Positions 10,331 to 21,545 of a stretch of DNA of 64,000 nucleotides are shown here, one piece after another. How positions within the stretch are numbered: the first letter of the stretch is position 1; each line of letters opens with the position of its first letter. This DNA is from Megalopta genalis (lineage: Eukaryota; Arthropoda; Insecta; Hymenoptera; Halictidae): assembly GCF_051020955.1 (NCBI RefSeq), contig NC_135030.1:2532501-2596500 (forward strand). Direction: 5' to 3'. Under the pieces are notes generated by a model. The model saw only the letters and a list, made by a program, of their open reading frames with translations. It was not told the DNA's origin and searched no databases. A program made the translations under genes and the position numbers.

Positions 10331-11135
10331 ATATAATTAATCGAAATATGCGTCTGAACTATCAATCCCTTCTCAATGCAAAAAGAGAAAACAAAGGACG
10401 GCCGAAGTGAAATATCGGAAACATCGGATATCAAACTTGGTGCTTTAGGTAATCGGACTTTTGATACTTAATGACTTAATAGAGAAGATTTTTTTTAAAA
10501 ACTTTGTAGTGAGAAAAATGAATAAAAACATTACACGTTTCAATTTTTTTATCTGGGCCTATAATGGAAACGAAAATTATGCTGGCGATTTCATCGAAGT
10601 TGACTAACGTTGTTGTGAGCTATAGACAATTAAATATCGTTAAAATTGAAGTTCTCACGGATTCTATGTGGAATGATGCTTCCCACCTTCCCTCACATCA
10701 TCAACCATTTTCGATGATGTTTGCACGATCTTTGTAACTGTCACATATAATAGAAGACGTGTTTTTTAAAATTTCACGACCGGTCAAACAGCAACACCGA
10801 CAAAATAATAAAAAAAGAAAAATAATCGACACTTATTTTCTTCTCGATTCCGAACAAAAAGGTTTTTCTACAAAATCGGCCGGTGTACCATTGAAGCATA
10901 TTCAAAAACTGCAAGACACTTGGATCAATTTGAAAACAGTTATTATCTATTAAAGAATGTATACGAGCATTTATGCGATTCACTGTAAATCCTGCGATAT
11001 TATATGTAGCATCTCGAGTATTGTGCATCGCCCTAGGTGGTAGCATCTTTCAAAGGATGGCTTTACCCTTGCAATGTTTCATCAAAATCGAAGGAGGTCG
11101 GTTGGGTAAGGTCCCTCGTGAGTTGAAATAAAATA
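10331..11135. other. No gene; weakly repetitive stretch
   Basis: 10440-10700 carries phrases resembling the diverged palindromic repeat at 22475-22800 and 56090-56460 (a Tc1-like non-coding element). No coding support. Confidence 0.35.
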
Positions 11136-11157
11136 CTGTGTGTGTGTGTGTGTGTGT
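11136..11157. repeat. (GT)n microsatellite
   Basis: Short GT run followed by a T-rich tract. Confidence 0.9.
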
Positions 11158-11349
11158 TTTTCTCTTCTCAATATTTACTCCTCGGAGAGGATATATACGC
11201 ACGACGAACTCGGAATCCCCTTTCCTTCCAGCGAATTATTAACGACATAGTTCGTAATATACAATTTATTATTAACATAGATATATTTTCCTCTTTTTTT
11301 CTTCCGAAAAATACCATCGATACCTTTGTTCCTTATTCCTACAACATTC

Positions 11350-11423
11350 TATTGGGCCATTTTTATGATATCCGTAAATGTTATATTATAAAATTATTAT
11401 TATTATTATTATGTTATTTTTTG
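11350..11423 (+). mobile_element. Family 2 mariner 5' scrap
   Basis: It begins TATTGGG like the family 2 TIR, skips to the UTR (CCATTTTTATGATATCCGT), and runs through the TTA tract. It abuts the right arm of the 1.08-kb inverted repeat. The matching 3' scrap is at 12577-12708, so the repeat now sits inside this mariner. Confidence 0.7.
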
Positions 11424-12504
11424 TACACAAAGATGCAGGCTTAGTGTTTACGCTTCTTGTGCAATTGTGATCTAATTGCAATCCGACTTCACACATTTTA
11501 TTTGAAGAATTCTTGTCCGTGGCTACAAGAATTAAAATGATTCGAATTGTGTGAAAGTGATCCGAATTGCGTCATCTGAAAACTATCAGTCACGAGGACG
11601 TGTCGGAGTTATCATTATTATGCGATTTTTCTTTACAATTATGTAATAAAAATATTGTTTCGTTAAACATGCAGAGTGAATTATTCGCCTCCTTCACCTT
11701 AATTTTTCTTGTAAACTACATGTTGTATAAAAAAATGTTTCGAACAAAAGTTGTTTGGTATAAAGAGGAGCACACACGGCAACAATTAATCTTTTGTTAT
11801 TTTCCTTTTTCACTTCACGAAATATACAACAGTTGCACAGTTGCATTAAAAATCGACTAAAGAATATCATGGTAATTTTACTGAACCCTTCTACCTTAAT
11901 AATTTGTTATTCGGTATTTAATCGACTTTCCAATGACATGATTAAATGTTGCACGTTATATGTATAATAGTTAAGAAACTCAATGCGATGCCCATATTTT
12001 GATAAAAAATGGAAATGGCAAAAAATTAATTGCTTCCACGCATTCTCCCTTCTTTATACCAAACAATATTCCTTAAAAACATTTTGTCATAGAACATGTA
12101 ATTTACGAGAACATTAAGGTGAAAGAGTTAAATGACTCATTTATTAAATGACAGCTATTACGTGTCTGTATAATGTCGAAACTTGCAGTTTGATAGTTTG
12201 TGTATCGAACTTTCGTCAAAATCAAGCTAGAGATAGTGAACAATCGATAATTGAAGCGTCGGACTCCAAAACTGTTTTGCGTTTACTCAAATCTATGTAA
12301 TACAATTTAAAACAATGCAAACACTTCGTTCATAACGTTCGTAATAAATAATGCCCACGGTGGACATCAACAAAATTAATAATGAAAAATAAAGAAGATA
12401 ACCGAAAAGCATCGATTTTCTAAAAATGTCGGTTGGTGGACTTGAGCTGTTTCGGAATACATGGCTTCGTTTCCTGGAATTATTGACGGTGCATACAAGT
12501 CGAC
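11424..12504 (-). repeat. 1.08-kb inverted duplication, right arm
   Basis: Reverse complement of about 1421-2508. The frame pair seen in the left arm is present here in opposite orientation (11567-11860 on plus, 12293-12511 on minus), with a few differences and a shortened reading frame. The spacer between the two arms is 8.9 kb. Confidence 0.75.
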
Positions 12505-12576
12505 GGTGCATACATGTAATTTACAAGAACATTAAGGTGGAAGAGTTAAATGACATCTATTACATGTCTGTATAAT
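12505..12576 (-). repeat. Local duplication at arm end
   Basis: This repeats, with a gap, the block at about 12097-12172 of the adjacent arm (ATGTAATTTAC...TGTCTGTATAATGT). The phrase GACGGTGCATACA occurs twice at the joint (12485 and 12503), which points to a template-switch or slippage event. Confidence 0.6.
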
Positions 12577-12708
12577 GTGGAATTTTCAAGTTGTCAGAGA
12601 GATGGCAAAAGGTCATCGAAGAAAATGGAAAATACATTACAGATGAAACTTCGTTCCAAGTAAAAAAAATTTTTCAACAAATCGCCAATTACTTAGTTGC
12701 CAACCCAA
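12577..12708 (+). mobile_element. Family 2 mariner 3' end
   Basis: Last codons of the transposase (LSERWQKVIE...KYITD), then UTR and the 3' TIR ending in GTTGCCAACCCAA, then TA at 12709-12710. In the reading frame the stop codon is changed (GATGAA instead of GATTAA), so the frame reads on into the UTR. Confidence 0.85.
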
Positions 12709-12819
12709 TAGATTTGACACAACTCGCACATCTCTCGAACTTCCTTCAACATGATCGATCATTCGTCTCGTTGTGCGACGATGTCGCTGCCTGTGTTACA
12801 TTTTCGTGGATAAAATAAA

Positions 12820-13990
12820 AAAAAAGAAACGTGGCCTCCCGCACAAACCTGGGGAAGTTTCGCGTACACCGAGGGGGAGGCGGTCGGCTAATGTTCCCTA
12901 TAAGTTCGCAATCCGATCATAACCGATCCTAAACTTCTGAACGGCAACTTAGAACGGAAATCCTGGAGAAGTTAGCGAACGACGCCCCGTGAAACGACAA
13001 GCAGTTAGGATAGACAGTATATTCTCGCCGACTAAAAATAGCTGAGACGAAGTTTAGTGGGCGTATCGAGGTGACGGCAGCGATCTCCTAACGACCCTCC
13101 TCGCCGGGGACCCAGGTTCCAGGCGAATAATCGGGTTGGCAGTGCGAACGTTTACGTCTCCCGCCTCGAATCCAATTAAAGGGTAATTGAAAAGTAGGGG
13201 ACGGCTGCGTTGTCGTGGCCCGCGGAAAGAATACCAGCCTGGACAATGGAAGCAAGATAAATTCCCCGTGAAAGAGTCCGCCGGGCTAGGGCCGCGCCGT
13301 CTCGAATAACATCCTAGAACTATGAAATATTCCCTCATAAGCGACACGATGCGCCCGCGACTCGCGTAATACCGTTCATTACCGGCGAAGAGGTGGCGAG
13401 GTAACCGTTGTAAACTATGGGAACTTACTCGATCAGCTCATGCATTATTCACTGCGACTCTCTCGAAAACATGCATACAGTGTCCCCTGATTTCTTATGC
13501 CCGGCCCATAGCGACGCGAATGCCGCGTCCGCTCCCGTTTCACGTCGACTCGCGGAAAGTGTCGCCGGATACGGATTCGGGGGGCAGATGTTTACTTGGC
13601 CGAGGGTCCAGCAACAGTTAACGTTTCCCAATTCCACAGCGAAAATATTTGGACGACATTTCTCCTGGCTTGCCGGCCCCGCGAGATTCCGTGAGACGTG
13701 AGCCACGAGCATCCACGAGCTGAGTCGTCGGAATTGCTCATCGGGAATGTCGGTTTTATTGCCACGTTGTCCCACTGACCCCGGTGGTCTGGCATGGGCT
13801 AGATCGATTCCACTGATACCGATCGACGATCCTGTTCCTGCTGAAACTTCCCTCGGACAGTTTACCACGAAGTAGACGGACCCGTCAATGACGACCGTCA
13901 ACGTGACAGGTGATCGCAGAATATGATCGAATTTTCTGTTGTGCAGAGAAGAATTGGCGGCGGTGAGAATTGGTTTTTGCAAGCATGTTG
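12820..13990. other. GC-rich island, unrecognised open frames
   Basis: Clearly more GC- and CpG-rich than its surroundings and apparently single copy. A 177-codon minus-strand frame (13449-13982) is the longest non-repetitive frame in the window. It overlaps frames on the other strand and has no domain I recognise. High GC alone lowers stop frequency, so this may be chance. Alternatives are an exon or a regulatory island of a flanking gene. Confidence 0.35.
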
Positions 13991-14367
13991 TCGCGACTGA
14001 GGTTTCAAAGGTGACTTTTCACGCTTCCGGAGAATCTGGGCTTTCATCTTCCTGTAGATTTTGTCTTCGGCTAAATGCTCATGTTTTATGGACAAATGCT
14101 GTAAACTTTATTTCTCGCTTCAGGAATGATAGATAGTTTTTATAAATGTTTTGTATTAGGTAGAGATATTTATTTATTTACATTTTTATTTTAGGTAGAG
14201 AAATGAATTCGGTGCCTTGATATTAAATTGTTTGCAGCTCTGGTTGAACGCGAATAATCATCCATCATTTTATAACGTATTATCTAGTAAGCAAGGTGGC
14301 GGCACCGAATATTATTTGCCTTTGAATGAAAGAAAAATTGTGCGATGTAAAGGGAGTGTACTATATG

Positions 14368-14742
14368 CAGGTTGTCCCAAAAATGTCTCGCGATCCGAAA
14401 GTAGCGGGTTCCTCGGATCATTTGAAGCAACTTTGTTCTTTGCGAAAATGTTCTACGAGGCTTCGTTCACGAGTTATTAATGAAAAACAGCGGCCAATGG
14501 GCGGCGAGAATGGCCGGCGCTCCGCCCTTGCGGCCAATGCTGCGTCGCGCTGCCCATCTGACGCAGCGGCAGTGCTAGGCGTGGGCGGAGCGTCAGTCGA
14601 GCTCGCCTCTCATTGGTCACCGTTTTTCGTTAATAACTCGATAACGGTGCCTCGGAGAACATTTTTGTAAAGGAAAATGTTGCTTCGAATGACCCGAGGA
14701 ATCCGCCACTTTAGGATTGCGAGACATTTTTGGGACATTCTG
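14368..14742. mobile_element. Palindromic MITE P1 (375 bp)
   Basis: The ends are CAGGTTGTCCCAAAAATGTC and its complement. The whole element folds back on itself: the left block with ACGAGTTATTAATGAAAAAC pairs with GTTTTTCGTTAATAACTCG on the right. The centre is GC-rich (GCTCCGCCCTTGCGGCC...). No coding. It belongs to a family of six full-length copies in this window; TA flanks fit a Tc1/mariner-type target. Confidence 0.88.
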
Positions 14743-17394
14743 TAGAGTAACCTGTTCAATCATTTTCATCAATCATCAACTAGTTCTAAACTGATCGATC
14801 AAAATAATGTGCCGTAATAATTCTAGATAAACGATCCAGTGATATTTCCTTCTTAGCTGATGTATAAAATAATAAAAACGTGGAAAAATGAACTTTTACT
14901 ACGAAATTAAATAGAAATACATGGAGTAGAGATACATGACCATAGCGAAGTTAGGGGTTAATTCACGTTGTATTTGACTAAAAAGGTTACATTTAAGCTC
15001 GTGTCAGAGCTGCTATTCGCTGTTATTCGCTGTTATTCGCGTCTTTTTAAATCGAACGATCAATAAACTGCGGATTTTTGTGCAAAATGAATATTGTCCG
15101 CATTAATTCTATAATGCAAGAGGTACATGGACGTTTATTTATTTTCTTAATAATTTCAGTGAGTCGAAATCAGTGCGTCAGTGTTTTCAAATTGTTCGAA
15201 CATTTGCACCGTTATGTTGTCCACTTAACAACATTCAAACATCGACGGAAATATAAACGATCATTTAAATGGAAATGAAACATTTCATAAATTCGATGTA
15301 TATTTCAACGTTCTCTTTCCATTTATAGCGTTTGACGTGTTAATTAACATCAATTCCCGACTAAGTACAAGCAGTATAAGATCTTTGTTATTCCGAAATA
15401 GATGCTGCACAAGCTCCGCGTAAAGGAGAACTTTCGTGATTCACGAAGGCCGGAGATAAGCGTACGCGTACAGTGCCGTAACTATATGTATGTATACCGG
15501 CGGCATTAACAACATTTCGGAAGGTCGGTAGAGAGACTATAAAGCCGTGTACGCCCGACTCATTCACGGACAAAACCCTCGTCAAAGTTGGTAGAGAAAG
15601 CAGCGGACGATCTCGAGATACGGTCGATACACGCGACCGAGATTGCACATCGTCGTAATTCACGCGGTTCGACTAAATAAAACGACGCGTCACATATTTC
15701 GGCCGGCAGAGGTATAATTCATGGGACTGTCTTGGCCAGCTATAAATGATCATTGCTTTTGTGGAAATTTATGGCTCGCAGATCGAGTATTCCTCCCAGC
15801 GAAATTTCTCACCATCTTTGTAAATCACGTGTGCCGATCAAGAATAGTGGTCACAGCAAAATAATAGAGGTTCACCAGCATGGTGGCCGTGCTGCTGCGT
15901 GGTCGATACACATCCGCCTCCAAAAGTATTAGGATACCGATTAATTTGGTATAAATTCGAATTTTTCATATTTAGTTTAGGTGATATTTCATGTTTAATA
16001 TTAAGTTTCACGGCGCCGTATTGTCGGAAGTACACATGAGAAGACAGAAATGTTTGTTACTTATGCAATCATTTCAGCCACTTATTGCATTTTGTTCAAT
16101 GAAAACGTGTGTTGCGTTCATTTCGTACGATATGTTTTCGAAATATATGAAAAATGTTACAACATGCATGGAAACAAATAGAGCCAGGAATAAATAAACA
16201 AATTGATAAAACGTGTACCGAAGTTAGTCCAAGAAGTAATTAAAGAGACTGAAAAACACTTGAACGTGTTTGCGAATGAAATTGTGCACTGGTAATAAAT
16301 AACTTAATTTAATTTGTAAACTCATTAATGCTTGAAGTATGGAATGTCTGCTCTCAGGCAGCGTTTCGTTTGTCTGTGTCTTCACTGGAAGCTGTTTTCT
16401 CGTCACTCAGTTCGTGTGAAAGTTTCTGGTACAGTAATTTCTCCGGAAAATGCCAAATTCCGGGTCGCTGTGAATTTTCCTGTGCTGGTCATACGCCTAT
16501 GTAATTTATTGACAATACAAAGTGGTTTGTTTGAGTGTGAGTCAGGCAAGAATCGAGGCATGTGGCCTCTGAATTGCCTTCGAATCGTGTCATGTGGCCT
16601 CCGAATTGCCTTCGTATCGTGTCTTGTGTTCTCCAAATTGCCTCCGAATCGCGTTAAAAAATTAGAAATAAAAGAGTTAAGTCACAAATAAAAGAGTTTC
16701 TATAAAAAAAAAATGGCCGCGAGAGTCGAAAAATCCTGTCTTAACGTGACTTAATATTCTCAAATCTGCCAGTTCCAATTCCGACCTCCAAAGAAAGCAC
16801 CGATCGCGGTCGATGCCTTTTGGTGAAGATCCTGGAGACGCTGGATATCCTCGCGTCGGTCGCAAGATAGTCAGAGAAGAAGTTTCTGTTGTTTTATTGT
16901 TCTACAATCACATCCGGTTTAGCTTAGCATATATCGTTGTAGGTGTTCGCGGTGAAAAATTGGCTATTTCTAAACGTACAGCGAAGGTACAGGAAAAGAC
17001 ACGAAAAGAATCTTCTTTTCAGAGACTGAAAATGTGTCAAACTTTCGAGGAAAGAAGAACTCGAAATTACGATTCGCTTGACCATTATTCGTACAAACAA
17101 AACTAGAGATTTCTGTCTCCCTTTCGATGGTCAAAGGTCGCAGTAGGAGATCGTTAAGTGCCGGAAGACGGATCGGTTGTTGAGTGGAAGTCTGGAAACG
17201 TCGGAGATTTTCTTTTGATTCCGCGCACACGTACGAGGCTCTGGAACTCTGATGAACATTCCGTGGTTATCCTTCAGGAAGCTTTCCGCCGTTTTACGAC
17301 AGGGCAATTCCTACTCAACTACACCGTGACAAAATCGCGAGACACCTATTCTTTTATTAATATGATCGTGTGCTGATCGATCAAAATTATAGTA
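14743..17394. other. No gene supported
   Basis: Mixed AT-rich and moderate-GC DNA. The frames (up to 119 codons at 16332-16691) are unrecognised, and that one runs through the 32-bp tandem repeat at 16558. Three copies of a 10-bp phrase CTGTTATTCG lie around 15010-15040. Confidence 0.5.
16558..16655. repeat. 32-bp tandem repeat, 3 copies
   Basis: Units begin CATGTGGCCTC at 16559 and 16591 and the diverged CTTGTGTTCTC at 16623. Each contains AATTGCCTNCGNATCG. Confidence 0.85.
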
Positions 17395-17545
17395 CAGTAA
17401 ATTCTCCCTAATTGACGCTCAGATTGTGCAGGAAAAAATGGACAATTTGGGAAGAGAAAATAGGATTATTAGAGCCTCGCGCCTCGTTTTTATAGTTGTT
17501 AACAATCGGTAACTATAAAACCGAGACGCAAGGCTTTAATAATCG
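17395..17545. mobile_element. CAGTAA-type palindromic MITE, one arm plus loop
   Basis: It begins after TA with CAGTAAATTCTCCCTAATTG. It runs through the central hairpin (TTTTTATAGTT... pairing with ...AACTATAAAA) and stops before the second terminus. Compare the full copy at 40762-40973. Confidence 0.75.
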
Positions 17546-17638
17546 TATTTATTTTGAAATGTATAACAATTCCAGGTGTGCCCTTAGCTTCCCGCCAGAG
17601 AACACGATCATTGTATACGTGACTGATGCGGTGCTTAA

Positions 17639-19150
17639 TGAACAAGGGCAACGCATATGTACAGTAAAGAGCAAAATTGAACGAGAATTGTTACCACAAG
17701 TGTTGCACAAATTGCAATAGCCAATAAAAAAATTCAAAGGATAAAAATAATGATAACATTTTGCATGGAAGGAATTGATCCTTGAACCGCGGGCTATATA
17801 TCCTGCTTTCGTAGGATAGCGGAGCCGGTTACTGTGAGGTGACCAATTGCTGCGCCTCTGGTTCGTTTTCGGCTATAATTAACGTTATATTTATCGAATA
17901 AAACATTAAATTTTTTTATTCTTTTATTTTCTCTATTTTTGAATGAAAACATTTAATACTATTCTACTATCGGTAATCGTCTTTATCGTGCATTTGCGTG
18001 TGCGATACTGTTGGAAATGGTTGTACATCGATGTATCGAAGTGTTCCTTACGAATATAGAGGGAGCACATGAAACTTCCGTTTTTGTTTTTATTGACCAT
18101 GGGCATTCTCGTATGTCATATCGTTGTTCGTAGTTTACACTTGTATTACACCTGTACTTTTATTACGCGCGCTTAAGTAAAATCCTAACAGATACTGATT
18201 ACAGCAACTCTACCGTAGCAGTACCGCATTTATACAAACACATATAATTAAAAAAAAAATGTGTCGGCGAACATCGATGTTTCATTAGCACCTCTCCCGG
18301 GTCTCCATGGAAATAAACTTTTAACATCGCAGAAATTTTGTGTCGGGGAGACCGGAGTAGTCGGTCCACCTTTTCTTCTTACACCATAGTTTGAACTATC
18401 AATTATGCTCTCCGCTGCACATTGTGCAGAATGCAAATTTTCCTGTACGAACATTTGCCGAACAAAATACCCATGCAGATATAGGTGCATGGTTCGTGCC
18501 AGCATTTTGTTGGTCCGACAATTTGTCGGTGCCGAATAAAGCCGCGTGACCGCAGCAATTACTCACGCAAGTATTAAGTTTAGTACATCTACCGTGGATA
18601 GAGTCTCGTGCGACAGCGTCAAGTACTATCCGAGGCCCCTGTGGATTTATCGACAATTAATGCAAATCTGGTTCGAATTATATATAATTATACAAATTAT
18701 TACAAATTCTTATAATTTAAAAAGAAATATGTCGACGAACATCGATGTTTCATTAGCACCTCTCCCGGGTCTCCATGGAAATAAACTTTTAACATCGCAG
18801 AAATTTTGTGTCGCAGAGACCGGAGTAGTCGGTCCAGCTCTTCTTCTTACACCATGGTTTGAACTATCAATTATGCTCTCCGCTGCACATTGTCTAGAAT
18901 GCAAATTTTCCTGTGCGAACATTTGCCGAACAAAATACCCATGCAGATATAGGTGCATGGTTCGTGCCAGCATTTTGTTGGTCCGACATACAATTTGTCG
19001 GTGCCGAATAAAGCCGCGTGACCGCAGCAATTGCTCACATAAGTATTAAGTTTAGTACATCTACCTGCGGACAGAGTCTCGTGCGACAGCGTCAAGTACT
19101 ATCCGAGGCCCCTGTGGATTTATCGACAATTAATGCAAATCTGGTTCGAG
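17639..19150 (+). repeat. Large palindromic element, left arm
   Basis: This is the left half of an inverted structure completed at 19620-21545. In order it holds segment a (17639 to about 17960), segment c (to about 18240), and two tandem units of 467 bp (starting about 18262 and 18729). Compared with the right arm it lacks a segment b of about 490 bp; the breakpoint lies at a short ACTAT repeat near 17958. The frame 18546-19049 exists only because it spans repeated DNA. Confidence 0.8.
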
Positions 19151-19619
19151 TCAACATCTCCTGGGGAAAATATACGAGACGGGTCCCGGGGCTGGTTTCT
19201 GTTACAGTAACTCGCACGGCGGAACTAACGATCGCGGGGTTGCGAAAATAACGAGACACGCTCGCAGAACGTGGCATAAGAAAGTTGCATTACGTGATAC
19301 GTGGCCCAGGAAAAAGGTTGCCGGGGTGGACGGTCGCTTTTACGCGGGCGAAAACGCGAGAAGAAACGCGAGACCGGTGGTGGGGGGGAGGGGGCCGACA
19401 GAAGGGAGAATTACGGTCGCAACAAAGCTATATCCCTTTAAAACGGGCTAACGTTACCAAAGGGGGCAGGAAAAACTCGCCGCTTTCTCGGTTGCCGTGC
19501 AGCCCCGGATGGTTTTTGGCAAGAAGATTTTCATTGATGTGGTTAATATCCTCCTCTATTTTGTCTCGGCGAAAGGGCGGCTTTACAAAGAAGATGAAGA
19601 ACGTCAAAGGCAGGTGCCC
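19151..19619. other. Unique GC-rich centre of the foldback element
   Basis: Single-copy within the window, with a G-run (GGTGGGGGGGAGGGGG, about 19377). Frames on both strands are unrecognised. It may be the element's own core or captured host DNA. Confidence 0.5.
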
Positions 19620-21545
19620 TCCGGAACAAAATGCTGGCACGATCCGTGCACCTATATCTGCATAGGTATTTTGTTCGGCAAATGTTCGCACAGGAAAATT
19701 TGCATTCTACACAATGTGCAGCGGAGAGCATAATTGATAGTTCAAACCATGGTGTAAGAAGAAGAGCTGGACCGACTACTCCGGTCTCCCCGACACAAAA
19801 TTTCTGCGATGTTAAAAGTTCATTTCCATGGAGACCCGGGAGAGGTGCTAATGAAACATCGGTGTTCGTCGACATATTTCTTTTTAAATTACAGGAATTT
19901 GTAATAATTTGTATAATTATATGTAATTCGAACCAGATTTGCATTAATTGTCGATAAATCCACAGGGGCCTCGGAAAGTACTTGACGCTGTCGCACGAGA
20001 CTCTGTCCACGGTAGATGTACTAAACTTAATATTTGTGTGAGTAATTGCTGCGGTCACGCGGCTTTATTCGGCACCGACAAATTGTCGGACCAACAAAAT
20101 GCTGGCACGATCCGTGCACATATATCTGCATGGGTATTTTGTTCGGCAAATGTTCGCACAGGAAAATTTGCATTCTGCACAATGTGCAGCGGAGAGCATA
20201 ATTGATAGTTCAAACTATGGTGTAAGAAGAAGAGCTGGACCGACTACTCCGGTCTCCCCGACACAAAATTTCTGCGATGTTAAAAGTTCATTTCCATGGA
20301 GACCCGGGAGAGGTGCTAATGAAACATCGGCGTTCGCCGACACATTTTTTTTTTAATTGTATGTGTTTGTATAAATGCGGTACTGCTACGGTAGAGTTGC
20401 TATAATCAGTATCTGTTGGGATTTTACTTAAGCGCGCGTAATAAAAGTACAGGTGTAATACAAGTGTAAACTACGAACAACGATATGACATACGAGAATG
20501 CCCATGGTCAATAAAAACAAAAATGAAAGTTTCATGTGCTCCCTCTATATTCGTAAGGAACACTTCGATACATCGATGTACAACCATTTCCAACAGTATC
20601 GCTCACACAAATGCAGAAAAAAACGATTACCGATAGTAGAATAGTGTATATGCGCGTTGTTTCCAAATGGAATTAAGTTGAACGAAGTCGCTAGTTGCCT
20701 TTATGTACACTTTAATGATATTACAGTACAGCTATGGTGTTAGCAATGCGTTATTTGCGTTCTATCTGCGTTCTTAGAGTTCTACGAGTTCTGGAAGTTC
20801 TAACAGTTCTGACTAACGTTCTAGGTGCCTTTCCGCTTGTCACCTCGGTTTTTTTGTTGATTGGTGGATGGTGGGTTTTGGTGGAGGAAATGAAGCGTTT
20901 TTGATTGGAGATGGGCGTGTCGGAAGGAACTTGAAATGAGGAGTGGGAAACTGTTCGAAAGTTAGGGTTGTAATTTTTCCGTTTTGTGAAATATGGAATT
21001 TATGAGTCGTGTTGTCCGTTCGTCGGGTCGAAGGGTATTTTCCTTCGGATGCATTTTTTACTGTCGCAGGTATATTGCTTAATTGCTCAAGGGATGGCCA
21101 GGGACGTTCGACTTTCGATGTTGCCGTCGCAACAAACAGTATTAAATATTTTCATTCAAAAACAGACAAAATAAAAGAATATAAAAATGTAATGTTTCAT
21201 TCGATAAATATAACGTTAATTATAGCCGAAAACAAACCAGAGGCGCAGCGATTGGTCACCTCACAGTAACCCGCTCCGCTACCCTACCAAAACAGGATAA
21301 CCAGCGGTTCAAGGGTCAATTCCTTCCATGCAAAATGTTATCATTATTTTTATCCTTTGAATTTTTTTTATTGGCTATTGCAATTCGTACGACACTTGTG
21401 GTAACAATTCTCGTTGCATTTCGCTCTTCACTGTACATATGGCGTTGCCCTTGTTTCTAATAGTAAACACATATGGAGAATATGCACACGGAACACATGC
21501 CAAGTAGAATTGCAGAAAGAAACATAAACAACAACTGAGCTCGGG
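19620..21545 (-). repeat. Large palindromic element, right arm
   Basis: Reverse complement of the left arm. It holds one truncated and one complete 467-bp unit, segment c' (about 20360-20640), segment b' (20643-21131) and segment a' (21132-21545). Segments b' and a' recur inverted at 26765-27680. The frame at 19543-20058 (-, 171 codons) mirrors the frame of the left arm and is explained by the repeat. Confidence 0.8.

Larger units (their letters stand above)
17639..21545. mobile_element. Foldback element with repeat-bearing long arms (about 3.9 kb)
   Basis: Arms of roughly 1.5 and 1.9 kb, each containing tandem copies of a 467-bp unit, flank a unique GC-rich centre (19151-19620). Long inverted arms with internal tandem repeats are typical of foldback elements such as Drosophila FB or Galileo. 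No transposase is present, so the superfamily is not shown. The right terminus is placed where homology with the copy at 26765 ends (GAGCTCAGTTG). The left terminus is eroded. Confidence 0.7.

Noticed and set aside
18546..19049. 167-codon frame, mirrored by a 171-codon frame at 19543-20058
   Set aside because: Both run across the 467-bp units of the foldback element. They appear in mirror image because the DNA is duplicated, and overlapping frames on the opposite strand are equally conserved.
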